Part shown: positions 34,444 to 42,448 of the stretch, piece after piece
How positions within the stretch are numbered: the first letter of the stretch is position 1
Layout: each line of letters begins with the position of its first letter
Source of the DNA: an uncultured Serinicoccus sp.
Lineage (GTDB): Bacteria > Actinomycetota > Actinomycetes > Actinomycetales > Dermatophilaceae
DNA length: 64,000 bases
Direction of reading: 5' to 3'
Assembly: GCF_947487915.1 (NCBI RefSeq)
Contig: NZ_CANKYH010000003.1
Location: 124,001 to 188,000, forward strand
Notes under the pieces: generated by a model
The model's input: only the letters and a program-made list of their open reading frames with translations
What the model was told of the DNA's origin: nothing
The model's database searches: none
Translations under genes and position numbers: made by a program

Positions 34444-35136
34444 ATGCCAGACATCACCATGTGGGTCATCCCGACACGCCAGCGGATCGACCCCTTCGAA
34501 CCAGCCATCGTGATCAGCCGTGCCCTCGGTTGTGCGGTCGAGGCTGTCCGCCCTGACCTCCTGCCGGACAGGATGGCCGTCGAACTGCCGAGGATTGCCC
34601 TCATCTTGGGAGGGACGTTCTCGACCGACCTCGTGGAGGCGCAGAGATGGCTGAACCAGCGGCAGGTTCCGGTGCTCATCCTGGCCCAGGACCTGACCGA
34701 GCAGCACGAAGCGCTGCTCCTGGGTCGAGGCGCCAAGGAGGTCCTAGGTCTTCCCGTATCCGAGACTCGGCTGAGAGGCCGGTTGGAAGCGTTCGTTCGC
34801 AACTACGCGGATCCGCCACGACCCGACCTGCAGGAGGAGCAGCCACCTGCTGTGTTCCTCGACCTGGAGGGACGGCTTGTCCTGGCCTATGGCGTCCCGG
34901 TGTCGGTCACGAAGTCCGAACTGGACCTCCTCTCGCTCCTGGCGCGCCGATCCGGAAAGGTAGTTCCACGTCACGAGCTCGCCACGGCTCTGGGCAAGCC
35001 CACCCTAAGTGCTCGGGCCCTGGAGTCGCACATCAGTCGCCTACGCATCAAGTTCTCCTCGGCGGGTTCTCAGCGCGTCATCGAGTCCGTCCGGGGACAG
35101 GGGTACCGGTTGATCGGCACGGCCGAGGTCGTGTAG
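34444..35136 (+). CDS. Atypical response-regulator-like transcription factor (no phospho-acceptor)
   Basis: A 230-aa protein with an OmpR-type winged helix at the C-terminus (about 140-225; SVTKSELDLLSLLARR, ALESHISRLRIKF, VIESVRGQGYRL). The N-terminal domain has the length and pattern of a receiver, but the position of the phospho-Asp reads ALILGGTFS and no KPF-type Lys follows, so it should not be phosphorylated in the usual way. AGGAGAG at 34431-34437 supports the ATG at 34444. It is a paralogue of the protein at 46904-47680 (shared WVIP, LGG, AQRWL and LTxxxEAxLLxRGA blocks). It sits just upstream of, and divergent from, the giant surface-protein operon, which it may control. Confidence 0.8.
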   Translation: MPDITMWVIPTRQRIDPFEPAIVISRALGCAVEAVRPDLLPDRMAVELPRIALILGGTFSTDLVEAQRWLNQRQVPVLILAQDLTEQHEALLLGRGAKEVLGLPVSETRLRGRLEAFVRNYADPPRPDLQEEQPPAVFLDLEGRLVLAYGVPVSVTKSELDLLSLLARRSGKVVPRHELATALGKPTLSARALESHISRLRIKFSSAGSQRVIESVRGQGYRLIGTAEVV

Positions 35137-35148
35137 AAGCGGAGGGGT

Positions 35149-36393
35149 TCATCTCGCGCGCTGGTCGGTCACCCACATGCCGGTCAGACCCCGGAAGTGC
35201 GCGATGAACTTCTCGTGCTCGTGGGCCGGGTAGTGACCGCGCACCGTGTCCACCAGCAGGCGGTCGAAGTCCTCGGAGGCGACCCAGTCCATGACCCGCT
35301 CGGGCAGGTGCGACAGGTGCTGCTCGCACCACTCCCAGTAGCGGTCGGTCTCGAACTCGGCGTCCGCGAGCTCGCGGTAGGCCTGCATCTTCTCGGTATA
35401 GGTGCGGTCCGGGTCGTCGCCGATGGCGAAGTAGTCACGCGGGTGGCGCACGCCGATGGCCGACTTGCGGCCGGTGACGAGGCAGTACGCCGACCACCGG
35501 ACGAGGGCGGTGATCGCCCACGGGAAGTAGTAGTGCAGCGAGTTGATCGCGACATCAGGGCAGGCGTTGGCGTAGTCGATGGGGTAGACCTCGTCACCGG
35601 CGACGAGCATCTCGGCGGAGTTGAACTCCCACCCGAAGAAGGCGTTGACGACCTTGCTCACCGTCTCGGCCTCCCAGCCGGCCTGCGGGGAGAGGAAGTC
35701 GTGGGTGACGGCATACCGGTTGTGCATCGGCTCGTCGGGCCGGAAGTCCATGACCATGGTCTCCGGACCGATCGTCAGGGCCCGGGCGAACTTGTCGTAG
35801 TCGACCGTCGCCTGCAGGTGCATGAGCATGTTGCCGGACTCGTCGTACGCCCGGTGCAGGCCCTCGACGTCCTTGACCTTGGACACGCCGCGCCAGCCGC
35901 CCCCGTCGAAGGGCTTCATGAACAGCGGGTAGCCGATGTCGGCCGCGATCGTCTCCAGGTCGAACGGGTCGTTGTACTTCGACGCCGTGTAGGCCCAGCG
36001 GACGTTGTCGACCGGGTTCTTGTAGGGCACCAGCACGGTCTTGGGGATCTTCATCCCGAGCCGCAGCATCGCGACATAGGCGCTGTGCTTCTCCATCGAC
36101 TGGAAGGTGAACGGGCTGTTGAGCAGGTAGGTGTCGTTCATCAGCGACGCCTTCTTCAGCCACTCACGGGGGTGGTAGTACCAGTACGCCAGGCGGTCGA
36201 TGACCAGGCTGTGGCGCACCGGGTCGGTGAGGTCGAAGGGGTGGATCCGCACCCGCTCGCTGCTGATCGAGTGCGTCGCGCCGTCGGCCTGCACCGGGCC
36301 CACCAGCGACATGATCGACTCGAAGGCGCGCGGCCAGTCCTCCTCCGCGCCGAGCAGCAGACCGATCAGGTGGGTGCGCACGTCGTTGGCCAT
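35149..36393 (-). CDS. ATP-grasp domain protein
   Basis: A 414-aa cytoplasmic protein of the ATP-grasp superfamily. GYPLFMKPFDGGGWRGVSKV (about 155-174) is the glycine-rich ATP-binding loop with its preceding Lys. HNRYAVTHDFLS and the late VYPIDYANACPDVAINS block would hold the metal-binding acidic and Asn residues. I recognise this as a conserved uncharacterised actinobacterial type, presumably a carboxylate-amine/thiol ligase; the substrate is unknown. It is probably leaderless: TAACGT (complement of 36401-36406) lies 7 nt before the ATG. Its 3' end faces the atypical regulator gene. Confidence 0.8.
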   Translation of the reverse strand: MANDVRTHLIGLLLGAEEDWPRAFESIMSLVGPVQADGATHSISSERVRIHPFDLTDPVRHSLVIDRLAYWYYHPREWLKKASLMNDTYLLNSPFTFQSMEKHSAYVAMLRLGMKIPKTVLVPYKNPVDNVRWAYTASKYNDPFDLETIAADIGYPLFMKPFDGGGWRGVSKVKDVEGLHRAYDESGNMLMHLQATVDYDKFARALTIGPETMVMDFRPDEPMHNRYAVTHDFLSPQAGWEAETVSKVVNAFFGWEFNSAEMLVAGDEVYPIDYANACPDVAINSLHYYFPWAITALVRWSAYCLVTGRKSAIGVRHPRDYFAIGDDPDRTYTEKMQAYRELADAEFETDRYWEWCEQHLSHLPERVMDWVASEDFDRLLVDTVRGHYPAHEHEKFIAHFRGLTGMWVTDQRAR

Positions 36394-36433
36394 GACCGGA
36401 ACGTTAGCGCCTCGACGCTCCCGCGTCAGCGCA

Positions 36434-36449
36434 CGACTCGGCCGAGTCG
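36434..36449. promoter_or_regulatory. Perfect 16-bp palindrome upstream of arsR-type gene
   Basis: CGACTCGGCCGAGTCG is self-complementary. It lies between the divergent ATP-grasp and ArsR genes, 10 bp from the AT-rich inverted repeat, and may be an operator for either gene. Confidence 0.4.
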
Positions 36450-36458
36450 GGTGCGCTG

Positions 36459-36476
36459 TATAAGCATTGACTTATA
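36459..36476. promoter_or_regulatory. Putative ArsR operator
   Basis: TATAAG (36459-36464) and CTTATA (36471-36476) form an AT-rich inverted repeat with a 6-nt spacer, unusual in this GC-rich DNA. It overlaps a -35-like TTGACT (36468-36473) ahead of the ArsR-family gene, so repressor binding would block its own promoter. Confidence 0.5.
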
Positions 36477-36501
36477 AAGGAGCAAGTGCCACCATCACTC
36501 C

Positions 36502-36888
36502 ATGACAGCACTCGACGTCCTGGGCGACCCGGTGCGGCGAAGGCTGCTGGAGCACCTGGCCCTCGGCGGCGAGATCTCCGCCGGCGGACTGGTCGCCCTG
36601 GCGCAGGAGGAGTTCACGGTCAGTCAACCGGCCGTCTCCCAGCACCTGAGGGTGCTGCGCGAGGGCGGCCTGGTCAGCGCACGCGCCGTCGGACGACGCC
36701 GCATCTACACGTTGGAGCCCGGCCCCCTGGCGGAGGCGGAGCGCTGGTTGGCCGAGCTGCGCGGCTTCTGGTCGCAACGGCTCGACGCGCTGGAGACCGA
36801 GCTGGCCCGCGGGCGCCGCGCGCGCCGCACCGACGACGACAACCATGAGGCGGACACCGCCGAGGACACGACACGGAGGATGGCATGA
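36502..36888 (+). CDS. ArsR-family transcriptional regulator
   Basis: A 128-aa winged-helix repressor. LDVLGDPVRRRLLEHLALGG is the classic start of this subgroup, and VSQPAVSQHLRVLREGGLVSAR (split over residues 41-62) is the recognition helix. RRRIYTLEPGPLAEAERWL is the wing and dimer helix. There is no metal-binding Cys pair, so it belongs to the non-metal subgroup usually found with SRPBCC (AHSA1) proteins. The next gene overlaps it by 4 nt and encodes exactly such a protein. It is probably autoregulated through the inverted repeat at 36459-36476. Confidence 0.9.
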   Translation: MTALDVLGDPVRRRLLEHLALGGEISAGGLVALAQEEFTVSQPAVSQHLRVLREGGLVSARAVGRRRIYTLEPGPLAEAERWLAELRGFWSQRLDALETELARGRRARRTDDDNHEADTAEDTTRRMA

Positions 36889-37532
36889 AGGACCTGCTGC
36901 AGGAACTGGCGCTGGTGGACCGGTCGGTGGGCGAGGGCAGCGTGCCCACCGGACCGGCCCAGGTGGTGACCCTCTCCCGGCGCTACGCCAGCACCCCGGA
37001 GGAGCTCTGGGACGCTCTCACCGACCCCGACCGGTTGCAGCGGTGGTTCCTCCCGGTGGAGGGCGACCTGACGCCCGGGGGGCGGTTCGCCTTCACCGGC
37101 AACGCCGGCGGGGTCGTCCGCGCCTGCGAGCCGCACCACCGGTTGCTGGTGACCTGGGAGATGGGCCCCACCGGGCCCGAGGACGCCTCGCTCGTCGAGG
37201 TCCGGCTCGAGGAGGCCGCCGACGGACCCGCTGGCACCGTGCTCACCCTGACCCATCGCGCGCAGACCCCGCCGGAGATGTGGGACCAGTTCGGGCCGGG
37301 CGCGGTGGGCGTCGGCTGGGACGGTGCGCTGCTCGGGCTGGCGCTCCACCTCACCGGTGGCGAGCTGCCTGCCGTCGAGGACCTGGACCAGGACCCGGCC
37401 GTCCGGGAGTTCAACGTCGCGTCCGCGAGGGCCTGGGGTGAGGCCCAGCGCGCGGCGGGCACGGACCCTGCGGTGGTCGAGGCCAACGTCGCCGCGACCA
37501 CCGCCTTCTACGTGCCGACCCAGGGAGCCTGA
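36885..37532 (+). CDS. SRPBCC (AHSA1-like) domain protein
   Basis: A 215-aa START-like ligand-binding protein. The sequence ASTPEELWDALTDPDRLQRW and FLPVEGDLTPGGRFAFTG match the AHSA1 type (Activator of Hsp90 ATPase-like), followed by PHHRLLVTWEMG. Such proteins form pairs with ArsR-type regulators; the ligand is unknown. Its ATG overlaps the ArsR stop (ATGA), so the two are co-translated. An internal helix-rich stretch near the C-terminus (DPAVVEANVAATTAFYVP) closes the cavity. Confidence 0.87.
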   Translation: MKDLLQELALVDRSVGEGSVPTGPAQVVTLSRRYASTPEELWDALTDPDRLQRWFLPVEGDLTPGGRFAFTGNAGGVVRACEPHHRLLVTWEMGPTGPEDASLVEVRLEEAADGPAGTVLTLTHRAQTPPEMWDQFGPGAVGVGWDGALLGLALHLTGGELPAVEDLDQDPAVREFNVASARAWGEAQRAAGTDPAVVEANVAATTAFYVPTQGA

Positions 37533-37587
37533 ACGAGCCCGCATGCCGTCCCGTGCCCGGGCAGGCCCTTCGCCGCCGCTCCGTGCG

Positions 37588-38064
37588 ATGTCCGAGAATG
37601 AGGGGGTGACCCCTCCTGGACCCGGCCGGCTGCTCCGCGTACTCGCCGACGCCGAGGCGGTGACCTGGTCGCTCCTGCTCATCGGGATGGCCTTGAAGTA
37701 CCTCACGCGGACCACCGACCTCGGGGTGAGCATCGCCGGCCCGATCCACGGCTTCGTCTTCCTCGCCTATTGCCTGGTGGTCGTGGTGGTGGCCGTCGAC
37801 CAGCGCTGGGGTGCCAGGACGCTCGTCCTGGGGCTCTTCAGCGCGGTGCCGCCGTTCGTCACCATCCCGTTCGAGCAGTCCGTGCGCCGTCGGGGGCTGG
37901 CGCCGGGAGAGTGGCGGCTGCGGGAGGCCGGTCTGGCCCGCACGCTCCCGGAGCGGGCCCTGCACGGCGTCCTGCGGCGCCCGCTGGTGTGGGCGGCCGT
38001 CGCCCTCGTGGCGGTCGCCGTCGTGTTCGCGGTGCTGCTGCGCCTCGGGCCGCCGGTCGGCTGA
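37588..38064 (+). CDS. DUF3817 integral membrane protein
   Basis: A 158-aa membrane protein. LLRVLADAEAVTWSLLLIGM and LKYLTRTTDLGVSIAGPIHG are the conserved first helix and loop of the DUF3817 family, continuing GFVFLAYCLVVV. A C-terminal helix (AAVALVAVAVVFAVLL) follows a basic cytoplasmic segment. The function of the family is unknown. The start is uncertain: the ATG at 37588 is used, and a GTG at 37606 is an alternative. It is separated from the SRPBCC gene by about 55 nt. Confidence 0.78.
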   Translation: MSENEGVTPPGPGRLLRVLADAEAVTWSLLLIGMALKYLTRTTDLGVSIAGPIHGFVFLAYCLVVVVVAVDQRWGARTLVLGLFSAVPPFVTIPFEQSVRRRGLAPGEWRLREAGLARTLPERALHGVLRRPLVWAAVALVAVAVVFAVLLRLGPPVG

Positions 38065-38088
38065 CGGGCGCTCTCGACCGGTCCGACC

Positions 38089-38832
38089 TCAGCAGAAGCG
38101 CGGCAGGTGGTGGGCGAGCTGCTTGCGCCACCAGGGCCAGTCGTGGGCGCTGTCGTGACCCCACAGGTCGAGCTCGTGCGGGATGCCCTTGTCCGCGAGG
38201 ATCCCGGCCATCCGGTGCGCACCCGGCAGCGACTGGGTCGGGTGGACCTCGAAGGCACCCTGTCCCACGACGATGAGGATGTTGGCGTGCTCGCGCACCC
38301 ACTGCAGGTGCTCCCCCTCCATGCCGGCGACGTAGGCCGTGGGGTTGCTGAAGTAGGTCGCCTCCCCCAGCTCGCCCCACCCGTGCCAGGAGCTGGGGTC
38401 GAAGTTGCCGGACAGGCTCATGCCGACCCCGAAGACGTCGGGCCGCTTGAGCGCGAAGTTGACCGCGTGGAACCCGCCCATGCTGGCGCCGACGGTGACG
38501 ATGCTCCGGTGACCCGGAGAGTCCTCGTCGATGAGCGGCACCACCGTGTCCAGGACCCAGTGCTCGTAGGCCCCGTGCCGGCGGGCCCGCTCCTCGGTCG
38601 GCAGGCTGTTGTCGCTCCAGGTGAGGTGGTCGAAGGAGTCGACGCAGTAGAGCTTGATGCGCCCGTCCTCCAGCAGGTCCGCGACCGCCTCGATCATGCC
38701 GTTGTTCTCGAAGTCCCAGGCGCGACCGGCCTCCGAGGGGAAGACCAGCACCGGGCGGCCGTAGTGGCCGTAGCGGATGATCGTGCCCCGCCCGACGCCC
38801 TGGGTGTCGAGATCGACCTGCTCGCGCTCCAT
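38089..38832 (-). CDS. Alpha/beta-hydrolase esterase
   Basis: A 247-aa esterase-fold protein. The nucleophile elbow is GASMGGFHA with Ser118, and the catalytic His is probably in HDSAHDWPWW near the C-terminus. The RPVLVFPSEAGRAWDFENNG segment is typical of esterases of the putative-esterase/EstD type. There is no signal peptide, so it is cytoplasmic. The upstream AAGGAG supports the ATG at 38832. It converges on the DUF3817 gene; the substrate is unknown. Confidence 0.82.
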   Translation of the reverse strand: MEREQVDLDTQGVGRGTIIRYGHYGRPVLVFPSEAGRAWDFENNGMIEAVADLLEDGRIKLYCVDSFDHLTWSDNSLPTEERARRHGAYEHWVLDTVVPLIDEDSPGHRSIVTVGASMGGFHAVNFALKRPDVFGVGMSLSGNFDPSSWHGWGELGEATYFSNPTAYVAGMEGEHLQWVREHANILIVVGQGAFEVHPTQSLPGAHRMAGILADKGIPHELDLWGHDSAHDWPWWRKQLAHHLPRFC

Positions 38833-39001
38833 GGCACTCCTTCGTCACCTGCCGGGACCTGACCCGGACGTGGGGGAAAGCCTGCCACACGTCATACCTC
38901 CCGCACCGACGGCTGCCCTGAGCGGGAGGGGCGAGGGCCGAGGCGGATATCCGTCTGCAGGATGACGCGCCGCACCCCTCGCCCCGACCAGACTGGCGGC
39001 C

Positions 39002-39388
39002 GTGCAGTTCAGAGGACACGTGCGCGTCGTGACGGGTGATGCAGAGGGACTCTCTGGCCGGACCGTTGGTCAGGCCGAGCTGGTCACCCCCGACTGCGCC
39101 GTGATGCGGCTGGGTCACAGGGAGCCCATCCCGTCCCTCCCCCTGCATGTCGTGCCCGTCCCTGCCGCAGCAGGGGGCGGCAGGGACGGGCACACCCACA
39201 TCGAGGTGCTGGAGATCGTGCCCGCGCTGGACGGTGAGCGCGAGATCGCCCTCCGGCTCGCCCGCGCGGTCGCGGTGGGCAACCCCCGGCCGCGAGCCGA
39301 GCTGTCGGCCGCGGCGGCACCCGCGGGGTCGACGGCGTCCGGCCTGCCGGAGTGGTTCTGCGAGAAGTTCCCCCGGATGTGCGACTAG
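39002..39388 (+). CDS. Hypothetical protein
   Basis: A possible 128-aa protein of unknown family starting at the GTG 39002. Codon use in the second half is coding-like (high third-position GC), with HTHIEVLEIVPALDGER and a C-terminal EWFCEKFPRMCD. A 17-bp perfect hairpin lies inside the frame. The gene may be real but is weakly supported; the region would otherwise be a 600-bp gap between the divergent esterase and histidine-kinase genes. Confidence 0.4.
   Translation: MQFRGHVRVVTGDAEGLSGRTVGQAELVTPDCAVMRLGHREPIPSLPLHVVPVPAAAGGGRDGHTHIEVLEIVPALDGEREIALRLARAVAVGNPRPRAELSAAAAPAGSTASGLPEWFCEKFPRMCD
39152..39193. repeat. 17-bp perfect hairpin
   Basis: Arms 39152-39168 (GTGCCCGTCCCTGCCGC) and 39177-39193 are exact reverse complements separated by 8 nt (39169-39176). 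It has terminator-like strength but no T run and lies inside a weak reading frame. Confidence 0.8.
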
Positions 39389-39434
39389 GTTGGGTTTCCG
39401 GGGCCCGACGGGACAGGGAGGAGGGGCGAGGACC

Positions 39435-40736
39435 GTGACCAGTACGAGACCGACCTCCCCCGACATCCCGCACGGGCGCGGGTGGCGGCTGCTGATCCGC
39501 GGCCTCGGCGTGCTGGCCATCGTCATGGCCACCGTCTTCGACCTCGGGACGACCGGCGTCCTCATCGACGACCTCTACCTCGTCGGCGGCGGCATGGCGC
39601 CGGCGTGGATCGGCACCGCCCTGGTCCTGGCCATGGGCGGGTTGCTCGTGGTGCGCTACCGCTACCCGGTGGTGGCGCTGCTCGGGGTGGCCGGGATCAG
39701 CATCGGCCTCACCCTCGTCCTGGAGTATGCCCAGCCCATCTTCTGTCTGCTCGTCGCCATCCACGCCGCCGCCCGGCGCGGGGGGCCCGTGAGGTGGTGG
39801 GGCTCGTTGGCCCTCGGGCTGGTCCAGGTGCCGCTGATCGTCCGCAACGTCGCGAAGTCCTTCGATAACCCAGACGTCGGCAACCTTCTGTCCACCACCA
39901 CCTTCTTCGCAGCCCTGGTGTGCGCAGCCTGGGGGGCCGCCACCGTCGAGCGCTACACGCACTACCGGACCACGGCGCTGCACGACGAGCTGGACGTGCG
40001 CGGGGAGCGTGCGGCCCAGGCCGAGCGTCAGCGGATCGGCCGCGAGCTGCACGACATCGTGGCGCACTCGGTCAGCGCGATGATGATGCAGGCCGCGGGG
40101 GCGCGGGCGATGGCCGCCTCGGTCGACCGGGACCACCCCGGGGACCAGCGCCTCGAGACGGTCCTGCGGTCCCTGGGCACGATCGAGTCGACCGGTGCGC
40201 GGAGCATGCGCGAGCTGCACCGTCTGCTCGGTGTGCTGCGCGGGGACACGGCGGCCGAAGGCGGTGCGAGCGGCCTCAGCCTCGACCAGGAGTCGAGCGT
40301 GCAGCCCGGCCTGGGGGACCTCGACGGCCTCGTCGACCTGAGCCGCAGCAGCGGCCTCATCGTCGAGGTCCATCGGTCCGGGGAGCAGCGTGACGTCGAC
40401 CAGTCCGTGGGCGCGGCGGCATACCGCGTCGTCCAGGAGTCCCTGACCAACGCGCTGAAGCACGCCGGTCACGGCGCGCTCGTCGACATCTACGTCGCCT
40501 GGCACGGGGCCGAGCTGCAGATCCAGGTGCGCTGCCGCGGCAGCCGCGACGCAGCCCGCACCGACATCCCCAGCGGCGGCACCGGGCTGCACGGTCTGCG
40601 CGAGCGGGTCGGCCTGGTCGGAGGCCGCTTCGAGGCGGGCTGGGCGGGCGAGGAGTTCGTCGGGACCGCTGTCCTGCCGACCGGGTCGGCCGAGGCCCCG
40701 CGGGGGGCGACGACCCGGGAGGTGAGGCAGCGGTGA
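39435..40736 (+). CDS. NarL-type sensor histidine kinase
   Basis: A 433-aa membrane sensor. It has about five or six N-terminal helices (20-170) without a large extracellular domain. Then come the HisKA_3 dimerisation domain with His206 in RIGRELHDIVAHSVSAMMMQ and an HATPase domain with VQESLTNALKHAG as N box and GGTGLHGLRERVGLVGG as G2. The G1 Asp position reads QVRCRGSRD, as in several actinobacterial kinases with a shortened G1. The GTG at 39435 is preceded by a purine-rich stretch. It overlaps the regulator gene by 4 nt (GTGA), a cognate pair. Confidence 0.88.
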   Translation: MTSTRPTSPDIPHGRGWRLLIRGLGVLAIVMATVFDLGTTGVLIDDLYLVGGGMAPAWIGTALVLAMGGLLVVRYRYPVVALLGVAGISIGLTLVLEYAQPIFCLLVAIHAAARRGGPVRWWGSLALGLVQVPLIVRNVAKSFDNPDVGNLLSTTTFFAALVCAAWGAATVERYTHYRTTALHDELDVRGERAAQAERQRIGRELHDIVAHSVSAMMMQAAGARAMAASVDRDHPGDQRLETVLRSLGTIESTGARSMRELHRLLGVLRGDTAAEGGASGLSLDQESSVQPGLGDLDGLVDLSRSSGLIVEVHRSGEQRDVDQSVGAAAYRVVQESLTNALKHAGHGALVDIYVAWHGAELQIQVRCRGSRDAARTDIPSGGTGLHGLRERVGLVGGRFEAGWAGEEFVGTAVLPTGSAEAPRGATTREVRQR

Positions 40737-41410
40737 CCATCCGGATCGTCGTCGCCGACGACCAGGAGCAGGTCCGCGACGGCCTGTCGATGCTGCTGGG
40801 CGCGGAGAGCGACCTGGAGGTGGTCGCGCTCGTCGCCGACGGTGTCGAGGCGGTCGAGGCCGTGCGGCGTGAGCGACCCGACGTCGTCGTCATGGACATC
40901 CGTATGCCGCGGATGGACGGCATCGAGGCCACCCGGCAGATCACCGCCGAGGGGGAGCGCACGGGTGGTGACGCCGACGGTGTCACGACCGTGCTGGTGC
41001 TGACCACCTTCGACCACGACGACGCGCTCTACGGCGCGCTCCGGGCCGGGGCGTCGGGCTACATGCTCAAGGACGCCGTCCCCACCCGGATCGGGGACGC
41101 GGTCCGTCGGGTCGCCGCCGGCGGCTCGTGGATCGACCCCGGGGTGGCCGGCAAGGTCATCGAGACGCTGCGGGAGACGGCGCCTCGGGACCCCAGCGGC
41201 CTCCCGAGCCTGGAGATGCTCTCCCCCCGCGAGCTCGAGGTGCTCACGCTCATGGGCGACGCCCCCTCCAACAGCGACCTGGCCGAGCAGCTCTTCGTCT
41301 CCGAGGCGACCGTCAAGACGCACATCTCAAGGCTGCTCATGAAGACGGGCAGCTCCGAGCGCGCCCAGCTCGTCGCCCTCGCCTACCGCACCGGCCTCGT
41401 CCAGCCCTGA
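40733..41410 (+). CDS. NarL/FixJ-family response regulator
   Basis: A 225-aa two-component regulator. The receiver has Asp10, phospho-acceptor Asp55 in [12 protein letters not shown] and Lys in YMLKDAVP. The C-terminal LuxR helix-turn-helix reads [20 protein letters not shown] then [20 protein letters not shown]. The GTG overlaps the kinase stop. Targets are unknown; the next features downstream are a long hairpin and the dap operon. Confidence 0.92.
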   Translation: MTIRIVVADDQEQVRDGLSMLLGAESDLEVVALVADGVEAVEAVRRERPDVVVMDIRMPRMDGIEATRQITAEGERTGGDADGVTTVLVLTTFDHDDALYGALRAGASGYMLKDAVPTRIGDAVRRVAAGGSWIDPGVAGKVIETLRETAPRDPSGLPSLEMLSPRELEVLTLMGDAPSNSDLAEQLFVSEATVKTHISRLLMKTGSSERAQLVALAYRTGLVQP

Positions 41411-41432
41411 CCGCCGCTGCGCCCGCCCACCG

Positions 41433-41483
41433 CACCGAGCGCCGCGAATGGTGGGCGGAGACCACCATTCGCGGCGCTCGGTG
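41433..41483. repeat. 22-bp perfect hairpin sharing its arm with the E2 linker repeats
   Basis: Arms 41433-41454 and 41462-41483 are exact 22-nt reverse complements with a 7-nt loop (41455-41461). It lies 22 nt after the response-regulator stop, so it could serve as a terminator. The arm sequence is identical over all 22 nt to 54064-54085 inside the E2 gene and nearly identical to three more copies there, which marks it as a dispersed repeat element. Confidence 0.85.
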
Positions 41484-41635
41484 GCTAGGGCGCGTACCAA
41501 CTTGCGCCGGTCCGGCGGGAGGACCCGGACGGTCGCGGACGGCGAGGCAGGACATCGTCCGGTGGGTCAGCCGATCGGCAGGACACCTGCCCTGACCTGC
41601 ATAAACACGCGTTGCAGCGGGTCGCCGGGCGACGA

Positions 41636-41641
41636 CATACT
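41636..41641 (+). promoter_or_regulatory. Putative -10 hexamer for the dap operon (leaderless type)
   Basis: CATACT lies 6 nt before the GTG at 41648, with no ribosome binding site between. It would start transcription at the dapB start codon. Confidence 0.35.
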
Positions 41642-41647
41642 CGTCCG

Positions 41648-42421
41648 GTGCCCACCTCCCTCGGACTCTTCGGGACCGGACGCCTCGGCGCGGCGATCCG
41701 GCGGCTCGCCGACGCCCGGGACGACCTCGAGGTGCGCTGGGCGGTCGGGCGCGAGCACCGGAGGGACGACGATCTGGCGCCGGTCGACGTCGCCGTCGAC
41801 GTCAGCAGCAGGGATGCCGTCGCGGACCACCTCGCGTGGGCGTGCAGCACCGGCACCGACCTCGTCATCGGCGCGACCGGGTGGGACCCGTCCCTGGTGG
41901 ACGGTGACCTGCCCGTCCGGGTGCTGGTCGCCCCGAACTTCTCCCTGGGCGTCGCCCTCGTCCGGCGACTGACCGCGGTCCTCGGCGCGTATGCCGCCGC
42001 CACCGACAGCGCGGGGACGCCCGTCGACCTCGCGGTCGCCGAGACCCACCACCGGCACAAGGTCGACGCACCCAGCGGCACCGCCCTCGCGCTGCGCGAG
42101 GCCCTCGCCCGCGGCGCTGGGAACCGCCTCGAGGACGTCCAGACCATCAGCCTGCGCCTCGGCGAGATCGTCGGCGACCACGAGGTCACCGTCGCCACCG
42201 CCCTGGAGACCGTCACCCTGCGGCACACCGCGCACGACCGCGACCTCTTCGCCGCCGGCGCGCTGACCGCCGCCGGGTGGCTCACGACCCGGCCGCACCC
42301 CGGCCTGTTCACCCTCGACGACCTCGCCGAGGACCACCTGCGACCGCTGCTCGGCGATCCCGCCGAGCAGACGGGCCCCGGGCCCGACACGCGGTCCACC
42401 AGCGCCGGCGCCCACGCCTGA
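41648..42421 (+). CDS. dapB: 4-hydroxy-tetrahydrodipicolinate reductase
   Basis: NAD(P)H-dependent reductase of lysine/diaminopimelate synthesis, 257 aa. The nucleotide-binding start is GLFGTGRLGAAI at residues 6-17. The catalytic and substrate motif THHRHKVDAPSGTA (about 133-146) has the paired His and the Lys of the family. ATGWDPS and VLVAPNFSLGV are also conserved. The GTG at 41648 puts the Rossmann motif at the usual position. First gene of a five-gene run (dapB-dapA-dapD-dapC-decarboxylase). Confidence 0.9.
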   Translation: MPTSLGLFGTGRLGAAIRRLADARDDLEVRWAVGREHRRDDDLAPVDVAVDVSSRDAVADHLAWACSTGTDLVIGATGWDPSLVDGDLPVRVLVAPNFSLGVALVRRLTAVLGAYAAATDSAGTPVDLAVAETHHRHKVDAPSGTALALREALARGAGNRLEDVQTISLRLGEIVGDHEVTVATALETVTLRHTAHDRDLFAAGALTAAGWLTTRPHPGLFTLDDLAEDHLRPLLGDPAEQTGPGPDTRSTSAGAHA

Positions 42422-42448
42422 GCGCCGGCACCCCACGAAGGAGTCACG

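Noticed and set aside
37859..39565. Minus-strand open frame of 568 codons
   Set aside because: It covers the esterase in another frame and the hairpin region, with Arg/Gly/Pro-rich shadow composition.
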